A stretch of DNA of 64,000 bases from assembly GCF_037893015.1 (NCBI RefSeq), contig NC_133661.1, forward strand, positions 189,485,991 through 189,549,990, read 5' to 3'. The DNA is from Macrotis lagotis (lineage: Eukaryota; Chordata; Mammalia; Peramelemorphia; Peramelidae). Positions 1 to 11,878 of the stretch are shown one piece after another; position 1 is the first letter of the stretch; the number at the start of each line of letters is the position of its first letter. Below the pieces are notes generated by a model that saw only the letters and a program-made list of their open reading frames with translations, searched no databases and had not been told where the DNA came from. The position numbers were made by a program, and so were the translations under genes.

Positions 1-177
1 CCAGGCACTCTGAGAAACATTGTATAAATATTATCTCCTTTTGTCATTAAAATTGTTCTCTTTTTTATTCTAGCAAAGTTTTTTCCTCATATTTTCTTTA
101 TTAGCTTCCACTTATTTCCTCAATTTTTCCATTTCACCTTTCTACATCCTTACTTTTTTTCCCTCTCTTTTTCCTTA
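1..177. other. Unassigned AT/pyrimidine-rich DNA
   Basis: No gene or recognisable repeat seen. The strand is T/C-rich. Confidence 0.4.
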
Positions 178-310
178 TTTTTTTTACTGATTAAGTGACT
201 GTCCAAGGTCACACAGCTATTAAGTATCAAGTATCTGAAGTTGAATTTGAACTCTGGTCCTCCTGACTCCAGGGCTGGTACTCTATCTACTGCACCAACT
301 AACTTCCTCT
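178..310 (-). repeat. tRNA-derived SINE (WSINE1-like), degraded
   Basis: Antisense copy. The conserved blocks 'ttaagtgact', 'aaggtcacacagct', 'tttgaactctggtcctcctg' and a decayed 'caccta-ctgcccc' head occur in the expected order. These are the reverse complement of the SINE's tRNA-like head and body. Divergence suggests an old copy. Confidence 0.75.
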
Positions 311-1867
311 ACTTATTTCCTTTATATCAATTGCTGTGAAAATATTAAACATTACTATTTATTTAACATTTATTGAAAGCAAATCAAAGTATTAAGGGTT
401 GGGATGAATGGAAGAATGAAGGCGGCATGACTTTGACCACAATGAAATTACTACATTCAGGAAAGCAGAATATATATGATGATAAATATTGGCTAGCATG
501 CTTGTTTCAACAAATCAGTGGTGCAGACATTAAATATGGGAACTGAGAGGAGAGACAATTCACTAAGATCTGGACTCATCAGGGAAGTCTTCACAGAAGA
601 ACTAGAGCTAGTCTTTGAGAGATAGGATTTAGATAGGAAGAGAAGAGGGGAGAGAAGGTATAGGCAAGGAGGATGGTTTGCATAACTGTATTGAAGTAAG
701 TCTGGGAAACAGTGATTAAAAAAATTTCTGAAATGAGTGGTTCATGAAAGGACTAATAGGAGAAAAGGTCATAGGTTAAGAAAATTCATTAATACTTTAT
801 CATTTATCACAAACATTTCCTAGTTGTTAAAAATAGTGAGTTTTGAGTAAAACAAAACATCATTTTCAAAATTTCATTCACTGAAATCTCAGAACAGACT
901 TGGGTACACATCAGAACTATGTAATTTATTAAACATTCCTTATGATTTTGGGGACAGTGATGCTTTTAGATTAGATTTTCAGGGTATTTACGCATTAGAA
1001 ATCAGAAAAATACTATAACCGGGGCATTTATATAATTTTATTCATTACCTAGTCTTAAGAAAGTGATGAAAAGTATGTGAATAATAAGGATTAAACTTTA
1101 GATGATGTCCTGCATACATTTTGGAAAGTTCATTATTAAATATATCCTGGCAACAAACAAGAATTAGAGAGTGTAGATAATAACTGCCATACGGGATATT
1201 TTGAAGCTTGAATTATATCCAAGGAACCCTGTTTTCAGCTTGGCACTCTGTGTCATATCTTGGAAAAGTGCAAACATTATGGATTACAGTTGGGGTTTGT
1301 GTGATAAAGGGATAATATGGTCAATTGATTTGGACATATTTCATAGGTTATGGTTCTAGCAGGTTGTTGTAAAAGGTTAGAAAAGTTTCTAAGGTAATGT
1401 GTTTACCTTGTGGTAAACTTCTTATAAGTTTAGAGTTGTTTTGATAGTTTGTTCAATCATTTTCATGTTATAGAAGTTACATCTTATGTATTGTTTCCAA
1501 GTTTGCAGGTGTTTATCTCAGAAGGATTCGGCAGCATTTATACTGTATTCTTGGGCATGCCTTTGCCTGATTTGTGGGTGTAGCATTAAACACTCAAAAT
1601 TCTTGAAGATGCATGTCTGGCCCTGTTTCCTGTTGCATGCTTGAAATCAGTACCTTTTTCATGGTTATGCCTTTATGGCATGACCACACTATTACTTCCA
1701 CAAAAGAATTCTGTGTTAATTGTGTTAATTCCTTTGATGATACAACTCAGATTTACTCCCAAATGGAACACCTACCTCATGTTGTTCCATCTAGTTAGTA
1801 TTAGGTATTAAACTAGAGAGCATGATTAAGTGGTCAAAATGAAGTACTCAGAATGGAGGTTCAGTAG
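311..1867. other. Unassigned intergenic DNA upstream of the OR gene
   Basis: No convincing gene. About 520-720 (text such as 'gggaagtcttcacagaagaact' and 'gatttagataggaagagaag') resembles a very old mammalian interspersed repeat, but I cannot assign its family. Any 5' exon and promoter of the intact OR gene would be expected in this stretch or further upstream. I could not place them. Confidence 0.35.
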
Positions 1868-2120
1868 ATAGAATAGGGTGTGTAGTAGTTAGAGCACTAT
1901 GTCAATAGTCAGGAAGATTAAAGTTCAAATCTGGCCTTAGACACTTACAAATGGTGTGACCCTGGGCAAGTCATTTAATCACTAATTATCTCACTTAGAT
2001 CTCTGTAAAATGGGGATAAACAGGAGAAGAAAATGTCAAACTATTCTAGCATCTTTGCCCAAAAAATCTGAATAAGTCTATGGGTTCAGGCAGCATTTGA
2101 TACAATTTGAATAATTGAAC
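1868..2120 (+). repeat. Mar1-type tRNA-SINE
   Basis: A tRNA-like head ('gtagtagttagagcac') leads to 'tcaaatctggccttagacac', 'gtgtgaccctgggcaagtca', 'ctctgtaaaatggggataaa', 'atgtcaaactattctagcat' and a tail resembling the opossum Mar1 3' end. Mar1 is the RTE-mobilised marsupial SINE. It is distinct from the WSINE1-like copies because of its long 3' body after the 'tcatttaat' block. Confidence 0.7.
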
Positions 2121-2480
2121 TATAGCAAAAGGAAGGAAAGCAGCTTTGAGTCATTAGGGCAAAGAACTCTTTCAGATGGTGGTAGGATACAAGCTCATAA
2201 GACTTTGGGTTAAATAAATTCAAGAGACAGTCACTTCTGAGATCTCAAATGCTGTATCATTGTGGAAATTTATTTAGGATGTATTAACTTCTAAATACAG
2301 AATTCAATGAATCCACTTTTTTTTTCCTCTCCAGGATATGTAAAATACAAGTTTTCCAAGTTATTAATTAGAAAAAGATATTTCAAACACCCTGAACCAT
2401 CAGGAAAACATTTTTTGAACATTGGAATTTGAAAACAAGACAATTTTATTGTAACAGGTCTGATTCTCTCATTTTATTCT

Positions 2481-2486
2481 CTTCAG
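2481..2486 (+). promoter_or_regulatory. Splice acceptor in front of OR coding exon
   Basis: A pyrimidine-rich run ends in 'cttcag', and the exon would begin at 2487, 20 nt before the ATG at 2507. The two paralogous pseudogenes have an acceptor at the same 20-nt spacing (42914 and 55462). The three 20-nt leaders have no stop in the frame of the ATG. A second acceptor-like site ('tttttcctctccag', ending at 2334) lies upstream and has no counterpart I could align. Confidence 0.7.
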
Positions 2487-2506
2487 ATAACATCATATTC
2501 AGGTCA

Positions 2507-3445
2507 ATGAATGAAATGAATCGTTCCATTGTATATGAATTTGTCTTCCTGGGGATCTCTAATTCTTGGGCCATGCAGCTCTTCCTCCTGGTATTCTCCT
2601 TCATATTCTATGTGGCCATTGTGCTGGGAAACATCTTCATTATGCTGACAGTAATCTCTGAAACCCGCTTACATTCTCCCATGTACTTCCTCTTGGCTAA
2701 TCTCTCCCTCATAGACCTGTGCCTCTCTTCTGTTGCTGTTCCTAAGATGATTTATGATCTTTTTTATGAGCATAAAGTCATATCTTTCCTGGGTTGCTAT
2801 ATTCAGATATTCTTCATTCATATCTTTGGAGGAACTGAGATGGTGCTGCTTATTTCCATGGCCTTTGACCGATATGCAGCTATATGCAAGCCTCTTCACT
2901 ACCTGAACATCATGAATCCAAGAATGTGTATTTTTCTCCTGGTGTCTTCTTGGGTCATTGGCCTCATACATTCAGTGACCCAGTTGGTTTTTGTGATAAA
3001 CTTGCCTTTCTGTGGCCCTAATGAAATTGATAGTTTTTATTGTGATCTTCCTCGACTTATCAGATTGGCCTGTGCAGATACCTATAAGCTACAGTTCATG
3101 GTCACTGCTAATAGTGGTTTTATTTCGATGGGCACATTATTCCTTTTGATTATCTCCTATATATATATTTTGATCACTGTTCAGAAACACTCTTCTAGTG
3201 GTTTGTCCAAGGCTCTATCTACTTTGTCAGCTCATATCACTGTGGTGGCCTTATTTTTTGGTCCATGTATTTTTGTCTATGTGTGGCCATTTCCCACAGT
3301 GCCATTGGATAAATTTCTTTTTATTCTTGATTTTGTTATCACTCCTCTATTAAATCCTTCTATTTATACATTCAGGAACAAGGAGATGAAAATTGCCATG
3401 AAGAGGTTTATTAGTCAACTAGGAAGTTTCAGGAAAATTTTGTAA
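2507..3445 (+). CDS. Olfactory receptor, family 4 (OR4F-like), intact
   Basis: Seven-transmembrane odorant receptor (class II, tetrapod type) of the olfactory sensory neuron ciliary membrane, expected to signal through the G-olf/cAMP pathway. The 312-residue product is a normal OR length. Visible features: N-glycosylation site NRS (5-7), GN in TM1 (41-42), LHSPMY (55-60), [15 protein letters not shown] (118-132) with Ala in place of the usual Val after DRY, extracellular cysteines 97, 169, 179 and 189, SY in TM5 (217-218), KALSTLSAH (235-243) and [15 protein letters not shown] (280-294). The residues [15 protein letters not shown] and the overall text match human OR4F members best. An in-frame ATG at 2429 would add 26 residues but lies upstream of the splice acceptor, so 2507 is the preferred start (2516 is also possible). 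No premature stop. Ligand unknown. The assignment to a particular OR4F member is not safe. Confidence 0.95.
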   Translation: MNEMNRSIVYEFVFLGISNSWAMQLFLLVFSFIFYVAIVLGNIFIMLTVISETRLHSPMYFLLANLSLIDLCLSSVAVPKMIYDLFYEHKVISFLGCYIQIFFIHIFGGTEMVLLISMAFDRYAAICKPLHYLNIMNPRMCIFLLVSSWVIGLIHSVTQLVFVINLPFCGPNEIDSFYCDLPRLIRLACADTYKLQFMVTANSGFISMGTLFLLIISYIYILITVQKHSSSGLSKALSTLSAHITVVALFFGPCIFVYVWPFPTVPLDKFLFILDFVITPLLNPSIYTFRNKEMKIAMKRFISQLGSFRKIL

Positions 3446-3632
3446 AAAACTGTACGAGTAGCAGATATTTTTAATGTTTTAACTGAATACCATGTAACAT
3501 GTGATTGACATTATCCCACTCTGGAATTTAAGATGATTGCATACTCCAATTTAATGTTATTCATATTGAATGAAAGCTACTTCCATAGGAACTTGCTAGT
3601 TCCTACTTCATCTGCTGAAAAAAATGCCTCAA

Positions 3633-3638
3633 AATAAA
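3633..3638 (+). terminator. Candidate polyadenylation signal of OR gene
   Basis: AATAAA lies about 190 nt after the OR stop codon, in 'ctcaaaataaagttgatc'. It is the first canonical signal downstream. No cDNA supports its use. Confidence 0.4.
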
Positions 3639-4322
3639 GTTGATCTACTTTGGTTAGAAAATGCTGTTTAATTTACGATTTTAAGATATATGTTTTCATG
3701 ATTTATTAATTTAGATTGTAATCTGTAAAAAAGCAATTTGCTTTTTGTTTTTACTGATACATTTATATATAAATTCATAGATTGACTCTCCTAATTAATT
3801 CATAGTACTGACTTAGGAAATTATTTTGTTTTCTGGAGTTGGATTATCTTGTCAATCACAAGAGATTCAATGGTACCATCTATTATTATCTGAAAGTTCT
3901 ATGAGAAGTAACTCTGTAAGCTTCATTAGAACTCACTAACCTAAATCTTTTCATAATCTTAGATGAGTGGGATAGTGGGCAGAGAGCTGACCTCCTCATC
4001 AAGGAGTTAGTTGAAGTCGTTTCTTAGACACATGAATTGTTTATGTGAATCAAAATTTGTCACTTGTTAAAACCTTCTAAGGTTATTAATAGAATAATTG
4101 TTAGTCTCAAATGTTATTGGAATTTGCCAGTTTGTGTTGTTGGAGGAGAGTTTAAGACCTTTGTATATCAAAATCATTGCATAAAATAAAACTCCCAGAT
4201 AAGGGATAAACTCAAGATATTTTTCTGGCTAGTACTTCCTGCTTTATCTCTACAGTTGTTTCCAAGTTGGTGATTTTATGATTTTATTGTTTAATTTTGC
4301 TCTATAACCATTGATGTTAATC
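3639..4322. other. Unassigned AT-rich DNA
   Basis: No gene or recognisable repeat seen. Confidence 0.4.
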
Positions 4323-4465
4323 CTTTTTTTTTCAAGGCAATGGGTCTAAATGACTTGCCAAGGTCACATAGCCAAGTAATTTTTTGGTGCCTGATGTTGG
4401 ATTTGAACTCAGATCCTCCTGCCTCCAGGGTTGGTGCTTTATCCACTGCACCATCTAACTGCCCC
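4323..4465 (-). repeat. WSINE1-like tRNA-SINE
   Basis: Antisense copy running from poly-T with 'ttcaaggcaatggg' through 'gatttgaactcagatcctcc' to 'ccatctaactgcccc'. Near full length and moderately diverged. Confidence 0.85.
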
Positions 4466-4804
4466 ATCATTCTTTGTTTTTGATGAGTTCCAATGACATC
4501 ATGCACTAATGACTTGAGTTACCTATGAATTGGCTTTAAGTGAGGCAGAGTTTCAGCCTCACTCTCTCTTCCAGATATATAAAATTCCAGTGGCAGGAAA
4601 AAATATTTACAAACCACTAAATAAACCTGAATGGAATAGATGACCTTAGCATTTTTGAAGTCCATCTAACTTCTAAGAACTCTGCTACATCTGCTCCAGG
4701 TACCTTTATGATTCTTGGAACAAATTGCATCATTCATTGCAAAGAGGGTAAGCCTTTAAATGTTTGAGTAGACATCATCCTAAGTTCTACAATTATTTTC
4801 TTTT
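4466..4804. other. Unassigned DNA
   Basis: No gene or recognisable repeat seen. Confidence 0.4.
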
Positions 4805-5495
4805 TTTTTCCAATTAATTTATTTTTTCCAATTACTTTAAATTTTTTCCAATTATATGCAAAGATAATTTTTCAAAATTCATCCTTCAGCAAGTCTTTGT
4901 TTCCACATTTTTCCATTACACTCCCTTCCATCCCCACTCCCCATGGCAGTGAATTACAGGTTGGATATTTTCAAACATGTTCAATATATATCTATATTAT
5001 TAGTATTGTGAAAGAGGAATCAGAGGGGAAACTAGGTAGCACATTGGATAGAACATTGTCTCTGCAGTCAGGATGGCCTGAATTCACATCTAGCCTCAGA
5101 CACTTAAAAATTACCTAGCTGTGTGACCTTGAGCCAGTAACTTTACCCTCTAGCCTTGTCAAAAAAAAAAAAAAGAGGAATCAGAATTAAGGGGAAAAAA
5201 TATGAGAAGGAAATAAAAAATAAAAGAATATTTAATAAGTGAATATAATGTTTTTTCCTCTGTATTTAAACTCCCTCACTTTTTCTCTGAATTTAGAAGA
5301 CATTTTCAATGACATGTGTCTCAAAGTTTCCCTGTTCTCCAACCTGCTGAGACAAGCTACATCCATCATAGTTGAACATGTCACATCATTGCTATTGAGG
5401 GCTACAATGTTCTCCTTGTTCTGCTCTTTTCACTCAGTTTCAGTTCTTCCAAGGTTTTCCAGGTATTTCTAAAGTCTGGCTGCTCATGATTTTCT
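4805..5495 (-). mobile_element. Old L1 LINE 3' end
   Basis: The reverse complement reads like the 3' UTR and ORF2 end of the older marsupial L1 whose terminus is 'catgtaattggaaaa' ('tttccaattatatgcaaagataa' type text on the + strand), continuing to 'tgttctgctcttttcactca'. It is split by a SINE at 5025-5171. The neighbouring L1 to the right may have inserted into it near 5495. Confidence 0.65.
5025..5171 (+). repeat. WSINE1-like SINE with perfect target-site duplication
   Basis: Starts at 'ggggaaactaggtagcacattggata' type text and ends in a poly-A run. It is flanked by the 14-bp direct repeat 'aaagaggaatcaga' at 5011-5024 and 5172-5185. The host sequence is the old L1 3' end. Confidence 0.9.
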
Positions 5496-5875
5496 TTTTA
5501 TTTTAGAAAGATATTATTTTTGAGTTTTACAATTCGCCTCCTAATCTTGCTTCTCTTCCCCCCACCCCCCACAGAAGGCAGACCGTTAGACTTTACATTG
5601 TTTTCATGGTATACATTGATCTCAGTTGAATGTGATGAGAGAGAGATCATATCCTTAAAGAAGAAAAATAAAGTATAAGAGATAGCAAAATTTCATAATA
5701 ATATAATGATTTTTTTTTGTCTAAATTAAAGGTAATAGTTTTTGGTCTTTGTTCAAACTCCACAATTCTTTCTTGAATAAAGATGGTATTCTCCATCACA
5801 GGTAGACCAAAATTGTCCCTGATTGATGCACTGATGGAATGATCTAGTCCATCAGATTTGATCATCACCCACATG

Positions 5876-8800
5876 TCGCTGTTATGGTGTACAATGTCTT
5901 TCTGGTTTTGCTCATCTCACTCAGCATCAGTTCAGGCAAATCCTTCCAGGTTTCCCTAAATTCCCATCCCTCCTGGTTTCTAACAGACCAATAGTGTTCC
6001 ATGACCTACATATAAAACAATTTCTTAAGCCATTCTGCAATTGAAGGACATTTACTTAATTTCCAATTCTTTGCCACCATAAACAGAACTGCTATAATAT
6101 TTTTGTACAACTGACATTTTTTACACTTTTTCATGTTCTCTTCATGGTATAGACTCAGTAGTATTATTGCTGGATCAAAGAGTATGCACATTTCTGTTGC
6201 TCTTTGGACATAATTCCAAATTGCTCTCTAGAAAGCTTGGATGAGTTCATAGCTCCAGTAAAAATGTATTACTGTCGCACATTTCCCACATCCCTTCCAA
6301 CACTGACCATTGTCATTTCTGGTCATATAGGCCAGTCTGCATTTATCAAATAATTAATGGTTTAGGGCAATTTTTCATATGACTATTGGTTGCTTTGATT
6401 TCCTCACCTGTAAATTGACATTCTATCAGCATTTGTCAATTGGGGAATGGCTTGTTGTTTTAAAAATTTGATTTAATTCTCTGAATGAGATGTTTGTCAC
6501 AAATACTGGTTGTAAAAATTGTTTCCCAGTTTACTAAATTTCTTTTGATCTCAGATACATTGGTTTTCTCTGTGCAAAAGCTTTTTAATTCAATGTAATC
6601 AACGTTATCTAGTGTTTGCTTTGAATGATGTTTTCCATCTCTTCCTTGGTCATAAACTGCTTTCCTTTCCATAGATCTGACAGGTAAACTACTCTTTTCT
6701 TAAGTTTTTGCTAAGCAGTGGGGTTAAGTGGCTTGCCCAGCTAGGTAGTTATTAAGTGTCTGACACCAGATTTGAACCCAGGTACTCCTGACTCCAGGAC
6801 CGGTGCTTTATCCACTGTGCCACCTAGTCGCCCCAGGTAAACTACTCTTGATCTCCTAGTTTGCTTAAAATATTGTTTTTATGTCTAAATCCTGTATCTC
6901 TTTTGATCTTATCTTGGTCTAGGGTGTGAGGTGTTGGTCTAATCAAAATTTCTTCCATACTAACTTCCAAATTTCCCAACAGTTTTTATCAAAGAAGGAG
7001 TCCAGTCCTAATAACTGGATTCTTTGGGTTTATCAAACAGCAGACTACTAGAATCATTTCTTGCTATTGCACCTAGTTTATTCCACTGATACACCACTCT
7101 ATTTCTTAGCCAATACCAGAAAGTTTTGATGACTAATGCTTTATAATATAATTTTAGACCTGGTAAGGCAAAGGCACCATCTTTGCACTTTTTTCCCCAT
7201 TGAAAACCTGGAAATTCTTGACTTTTTAATTTCTCCTTAAGAATTTGCTTACAATTTTTTCTAACTCATTTAAATATTTCCTTTGGAATTTTGCTTGATA
7301 GGACAACAAAGAAGTAGTTTAGTTTTGGTAGAATTGCCATTTTTAATATTTTAGTTCAACCTATCCATGAGCAGTTGGTGTTGCCAAGTTATTTAAATCT
7401 GATATTATTTGTGTGAGAAGTGTTTTGTAATTGTTTTCAAAAAGTTTTTGAGTCTAGGTAGACTCCCAGGTATTTTATATTGTCTGTGGTTACTTTGAAT
7501 GGGATTTCTCTTTCTAGCTCTTTCTGCTGCATCTAGCTTTTCATATATAGAAATTTTGAGGACTTATAAGGGTTTATTTTCTTTCCTGCAACTTTGCTAA
7601 AGTTGCTAATTATTTCTTCTAATTTTAGATGATTTTTTTGTATTCTCTAGGTATACCATCATGTCATCTGCAAAGAGTAACAGTTTAGTCTCTCCTTTCC
7701 CAATTCTGATTCCTTCAGTTTCTTTTTCTTGTTTTATTCCTGAAGTTAACATTTGTAATACAACATTGCTTAGTAGTGGTGATAATGGGCATCCTTGTTT
7801 CATACCTGATCTTACTGGGAATGCATCTAGCCTATCCCCATTGCATATAATACTTGTTGATGGTTTCAGATAGATACTGCTTATTACTCTGAGGAAAAAT
7901 TATTTTATTCCTACATTCTCCAATGTTTTTACTAGGAATCATTGCTATATTTTGTCAAAAGATTTTTTAGCATATATTGATATAGTCATATGATTTCTGA
8001 TAGGTTTGCTATTGATAAAATTGATTAAAATATTTTCCTAATATTGAAGCAACCCTGCATTCCTGGGATAAATCCTACTTGATCATAATGTATTATCCTA
8101 GTGATAATTTGTTGCAATCATTTTGCTAAGATGTTATTTAAGATTTTTGCATCTATATTCATCAAGGAGATAGGTCTATGAATTTCTTTCACTTTTTTAA
8201 CTCTTCCTGGTTTAGGTATCAAAACCATATTGGTGTCATAGAAGGAGTTAAGCAGAGTTCTGTCATCAACTATTTTTCCAAAGACTTTATATAGAATTGG
8301 TACCAATTGTTTCTTAAATATTTGATAGTACTCACTTGTGAATCCATCTGGCCCTGGTTATTCTCTCGTAGGGAGTTCAATAACGGTTTGTTGAATTTCT
8401 TTTTCTGAGATAGGGTTATTAAGGATTTAATTTCCTCTTCATTTAATCTTGGAAATGTATTTTTGTAAATATTTGTCCATTTCACTTAAATTTTCAAATT
8501 TATTTCCATAGATTTGGGCAAAATAATTCTGAATTATTGCTTTAATATACTTCTTTTTGGTGGTGAGTTTACCATTTTCCTTTATGATACTTGCAACTGG
8601 GTTTCTTCTTTCCTTTTTTAATGAAATTAACTAAAGGTTTATTAATTATATTGCTTTTTTGAAAAAATCAGCTCTTGGGTTTATTGATTAGTTCAATAAT
8701 TTCTTGCTTTCTGTTTTATTAATTTCTCCTTTAATTTTTAGTATTTATATTTTGGTATTTAATTGGGAGATTTTTATTTGTTCTTTCTCTAATTTTTTTA

Positions 8801-9660
8801 GTTGCACATATTTCAGCCTTTGATTTCTGTTTTCTCTAATTTATTCACGTAAGTATTTAAAGATATAATATATCTATCCCCTGACAGCTGCTTTGAGTGA
8901 ATCCCATAGTGCTTGGTATGTTGTTTCATTATTGCCATTATCTAGGATGAAACAATTAATTCCTTCTATAATTTGTTACTTGATCCACTCATTCTTTAAA
9001 ACGAGATTATTTAGTTTCCAATTAGTTCTAGGTCTATATCACCCCAGTCCAATATTACATATGATTTTTATTGCCTTATGATCTGAGAAAGATGTTTTCA
9101 CTATTTCTGCCTCTCTGCAATAGATCATTAGGTTTTTATGTCCTAGCACATGGTCAATTTTTATGTAAGTGCCATGTACTGCATAAAAAAAAGGATATTC
9201 CTTTCTATCCCCATTCAATTTCCTCTATAAGTCTATCATATCTAGGTTTTCTAAAAATCTATTTGCCTCCTTAACTTCCTTCTTGTTTATCTTATAATTC
9301 AATTTATCTAAATCTGAGAGTGGGAAGTTGAGGTCTCTGACTAGTAGGCTTGTGCTGTCTATGTCTATCTGTAGATCTTTCAACTTCTCTATGAATTTAG
9401 ATGCTATACCATTGTGTGCATACATATTTAATATTGAAATTACTTTATTGTCTATTATGCCTTTTAGGATGATAAAGATTTCTTCCTTATCTCTTTTAAA
9501 CCTATCTATTTTTGCAGTTATTTTGACTGAGATAAGGATTGCTAACCCTGCTTTTTTTCACTTCAACTGAAGCAAGATATATTTTGCTCCAACCTTTTAC
9601 CTTTACTCTATATGTATCTCTCTGCTTCAAATGAGTCTCTTGTAAGTAGCATATTGAAGG
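5876..9660 (-). pseudogene. L1 ORF2 relic (endonuclease / reverse transcriptase) in copy A
   Basis: Recognisable peptides in minus frames include the reverse transcriptase stretch MKQGCPLSPLLSN followed by the catalytic box FADDMMVY (around 7660), and the endonuclease stretch SLLVRDLNFPLSDLDKLN (around 9330). The frame is broken many times by stops and frameshifts and once by a SINE (6697-6834). The N-terminal end is missing because of the internal deletion. Not capable of making a full ORF2 protein. Confidence 0.85.
6697..6834 (-). repeat. WSINE1-like SINE inside L1 ORF2, with target-site duplication
   Basis: Antisense SINE ('ttgctaagcagtggggttaa' to 'cacctagtcgcccc') inserted in the ORF2 of L1 copy A. 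Flanked by the 15-bp direct repeat 'aggtaaactactctt' at 6682-6696 and 6835-6849. Confidence 0.95.
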
Positions 9661-10387
9661 ATTCTGATTTTAAATCATTTTCTTCTATTTTTTTCAATTT
9701 ATTAGTTTTGTTTAACAGATTCTTGCTTTTTCATGAAGTAATTAGTTTCCACAGACTCCATCCTTTTTTTTAGTGAAAAATTTTCTTCATTTACCTTTTG
9801 CAACTCCTTTTCCAGTTGGTAAATTTTATTTTTATAAGAGTTTTCTAGTTTATCAATTGAAGTTTTGAGAGAATTATTTTCTTTGTGCATTTATGTAATT
9901 GTATTTTCACAGTATTTGTTTTCTTGTTGGAAGATATTAATTTTCTCTACAAAATTTTTCAAATGATTTCTTCAAGGAAGTCTTTCGGTGCTGGAGACCT
10001 GATCAAATTCTCCGCAGAGGTTTTGGTCTTTCTGAGTTAGGGTCTTTTCCTTCTAGGAATTTTTCTATGGTCCCTCCTTTCTGCTGGCCATTCTTGATTT
10101 TCTTAAGACATTGTGTGGGGTAGAGTCTGGTTCACAGAGGTTTGGTGTTGAGATCTTTACTAGAGGCTTTACTTGACTAGATTTTGTAACTCTAAGTGGG
10201 CTGGCCAGTAGACTGTGCTAGATGCTTTCTCTGGCCTGTCTGTTACCTTGATTTGGGGCCCTCTTTCTTGGCCTGGAGAGGGGTGGTTGAAGCTGCTGAA
10301 TACCTTTATCTTTGGACAATGGTGGAATTTGCTCTAGGGCAAGGAAATTGCTCTCTTTTCACTGTAGAGGGAACTCTGCTGCTGACC

Positions 10388-10885
10388 CCTGAACCTGGGG
10401 CACAGGTTAGTTTTAATTGTGTGTGTTCTGGAAAGAGGCTTCAGTTGAAGGGAATCTATGGACTCTGAATTCCTCCAGAACAGAGGAGCAACTCTCCCAC
10501 ACTGGAACTCACCTTCCAGTCCTACTGGCAAGCTCCAGACCATCAGTGCCACTGCTAATACCTCTGCTTCCCAGTTGGCCCACACCCCCATGGTCCATCA
10601 GGCCAGTCCTGCTTTCAGGATCTCGCCATGTGGCTGATCAGGCTAATCTGGCTCTCAGGCTCTCAAGCTGTCCCGTGTTTCCCTGGACTCACCCAGCTCT
10701 ACTGCTCACAACTGAGCCTGGGGAGGAGGTGGGCTGTAATTGTGTTTGTTCTGGAAGGAGGCTTCATTTGAAGGGAATCTATGGACTCTGAATTCCTCCA
10801 GACCAGAGGAGCCCAGGGATAGATGTCTGCACCTTTGCTGCACCGGAATTTACCTTCCAGCCCTGCTGGCAAGCTCCAGGCCATC
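10388..10885 (-). repeat. Duplicated module in L1 5' UTR (period 323 bp)
   Basis: A block of about 160 bp occurs twice, around 10388-10553 and 10707-10885. The shared core 'ggaatctatggactctgaat' starts at 10451 and at 10774, exactly 323 bp apart. The full-length L1 at 34750-41775 has a single related block around 41259-41420. This looks like a two-monomer L1 promoter region. Confidence 0.8.
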
Positions 10886-11642
10886 AATCTATGAAAAAAA
10901 TTCCTTAATTACTTACAGAAAGAGACCTCCTAGAATAAAAACCCCCAAGCAATACTGCAGACAGATTTCAAAGTTCTTAGCTAAAGGAGAAAATACTACA
11001 AATAGTAAAAAGAAGCAAATTAAATACCAAATCAGTATTACCTGAGACTTATCAACATCAACATTAAAGAATCCATGAATATTCTGAAGGGCAAAGTACC
11101 TTGGATAACAAGGAAGAACCAGCCACCCTACAAAATTCATCATATGATTTTAGTGTAAAAAAATGAACTTGCAATTAAAAAAGAGGAATTTCAAAATTCT
11201 CTGATAAAAAGATGAGAATTGAAGCGAGAATTCTATCTCCAAATACAAGACTCAAGAGATGTGTAAAATAGTACACAGAAAAGGGAAAAACACTAGTCAA
11301 TTACATTAAAAGTCATACATACCTACAAGGGAAGATAATACTTGTAATTCTTGAGAATTGTATTTCTTTAAAGATAATTAAAAGAAACATACTTAGAGAT
11401 TTGTATTTCTTTAAGGATAGTTAAAAGAAACATACTTAGAGATTATTTATGGGAATAGAAAAACCATGGAAACAATGAGGGTTGAATATAGTTGGAGGAA
11501 TTGTACTTAGAGTATATGGATAGAAATGGATCAATGAGTGATATTGCTTATTAACAGAGAGAGGTGGTATACTTAGAGAATCTGAACATAATTCAAAAAA
11601 TGATCTTGCTTTACTTGATTTTTGTTTTCAAAGAAACCCATT

Positions 11643-11878
11643 AAATCAGGGAGGTGATGCCATGAAAGGCACATGCATTGGATTTCAATGAGGGATTGCT
11701 GTGCTAAATCACAACTCATCTGGGTCTAGCGTCCAGATTTGAATTAGAAGGTCTAGAGATAGTTCTGGATGTGAGGCTATCAGGGTTAAGTGACTTGCCC
11801 ACAGGCACATGGTTAGTAAGTTTCTGAGACCAGATTTACATTCAGATCATCCTAATATCTGGGCTGGATTTTACTACT
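11643..11878 (-). repeat. Long tRNA-SINE (RTE-type tail), nearly full length
   Basis: The antisense text 'tcagggaggtgatgccatga', 'tgggtctagcgtccagattt' and 'tcagggttaagtgacttgcc' is the reverse complement of the same long-tailed SINE that is split by the full-length L1 (34655-34749 plus 41776-41972). Confidence 0.7.

Larger units (their letters stand above)
5496..10885 (-). mobile_element. L1 LINE, nearly full span, internally deleted (copy A)
   Basis: L1 with its 3' end on the left and a GC-rich 5' UTR on the right. The 3' UTR is followed by ORF2 text in reverse (C-terminal region about 5.9-7.2 kb, reverse transcriptase about 7.2-8.5 kb, endonuclease about 9.2-9.65 kb). At about 9665 it jumps from the endonuclease directly to the ORF1 coiled coil (9700-9990). 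Compared with the full-length copy at 34750-41775, it lacks about 1.4 kb covering the ORF2 start, the spacer and the ORF1 RNA-binding region. The 5' UTR (about 9990-10885) has a duplicated module. No target-site duplication was found. Confidence 0.85.

Noticed and set aside
1613-1798. 61-codon open frame upstream of the OR gene
   Set aside because: Short, no similarity recognised, and of a length expected by chance.
2669-2971. 100-codon open frame on the minus strand inside the OR gene
   Set aside because: It lies opposite conserved OR codons and has no recognisable domain, so it is a shadow of the OR gene.
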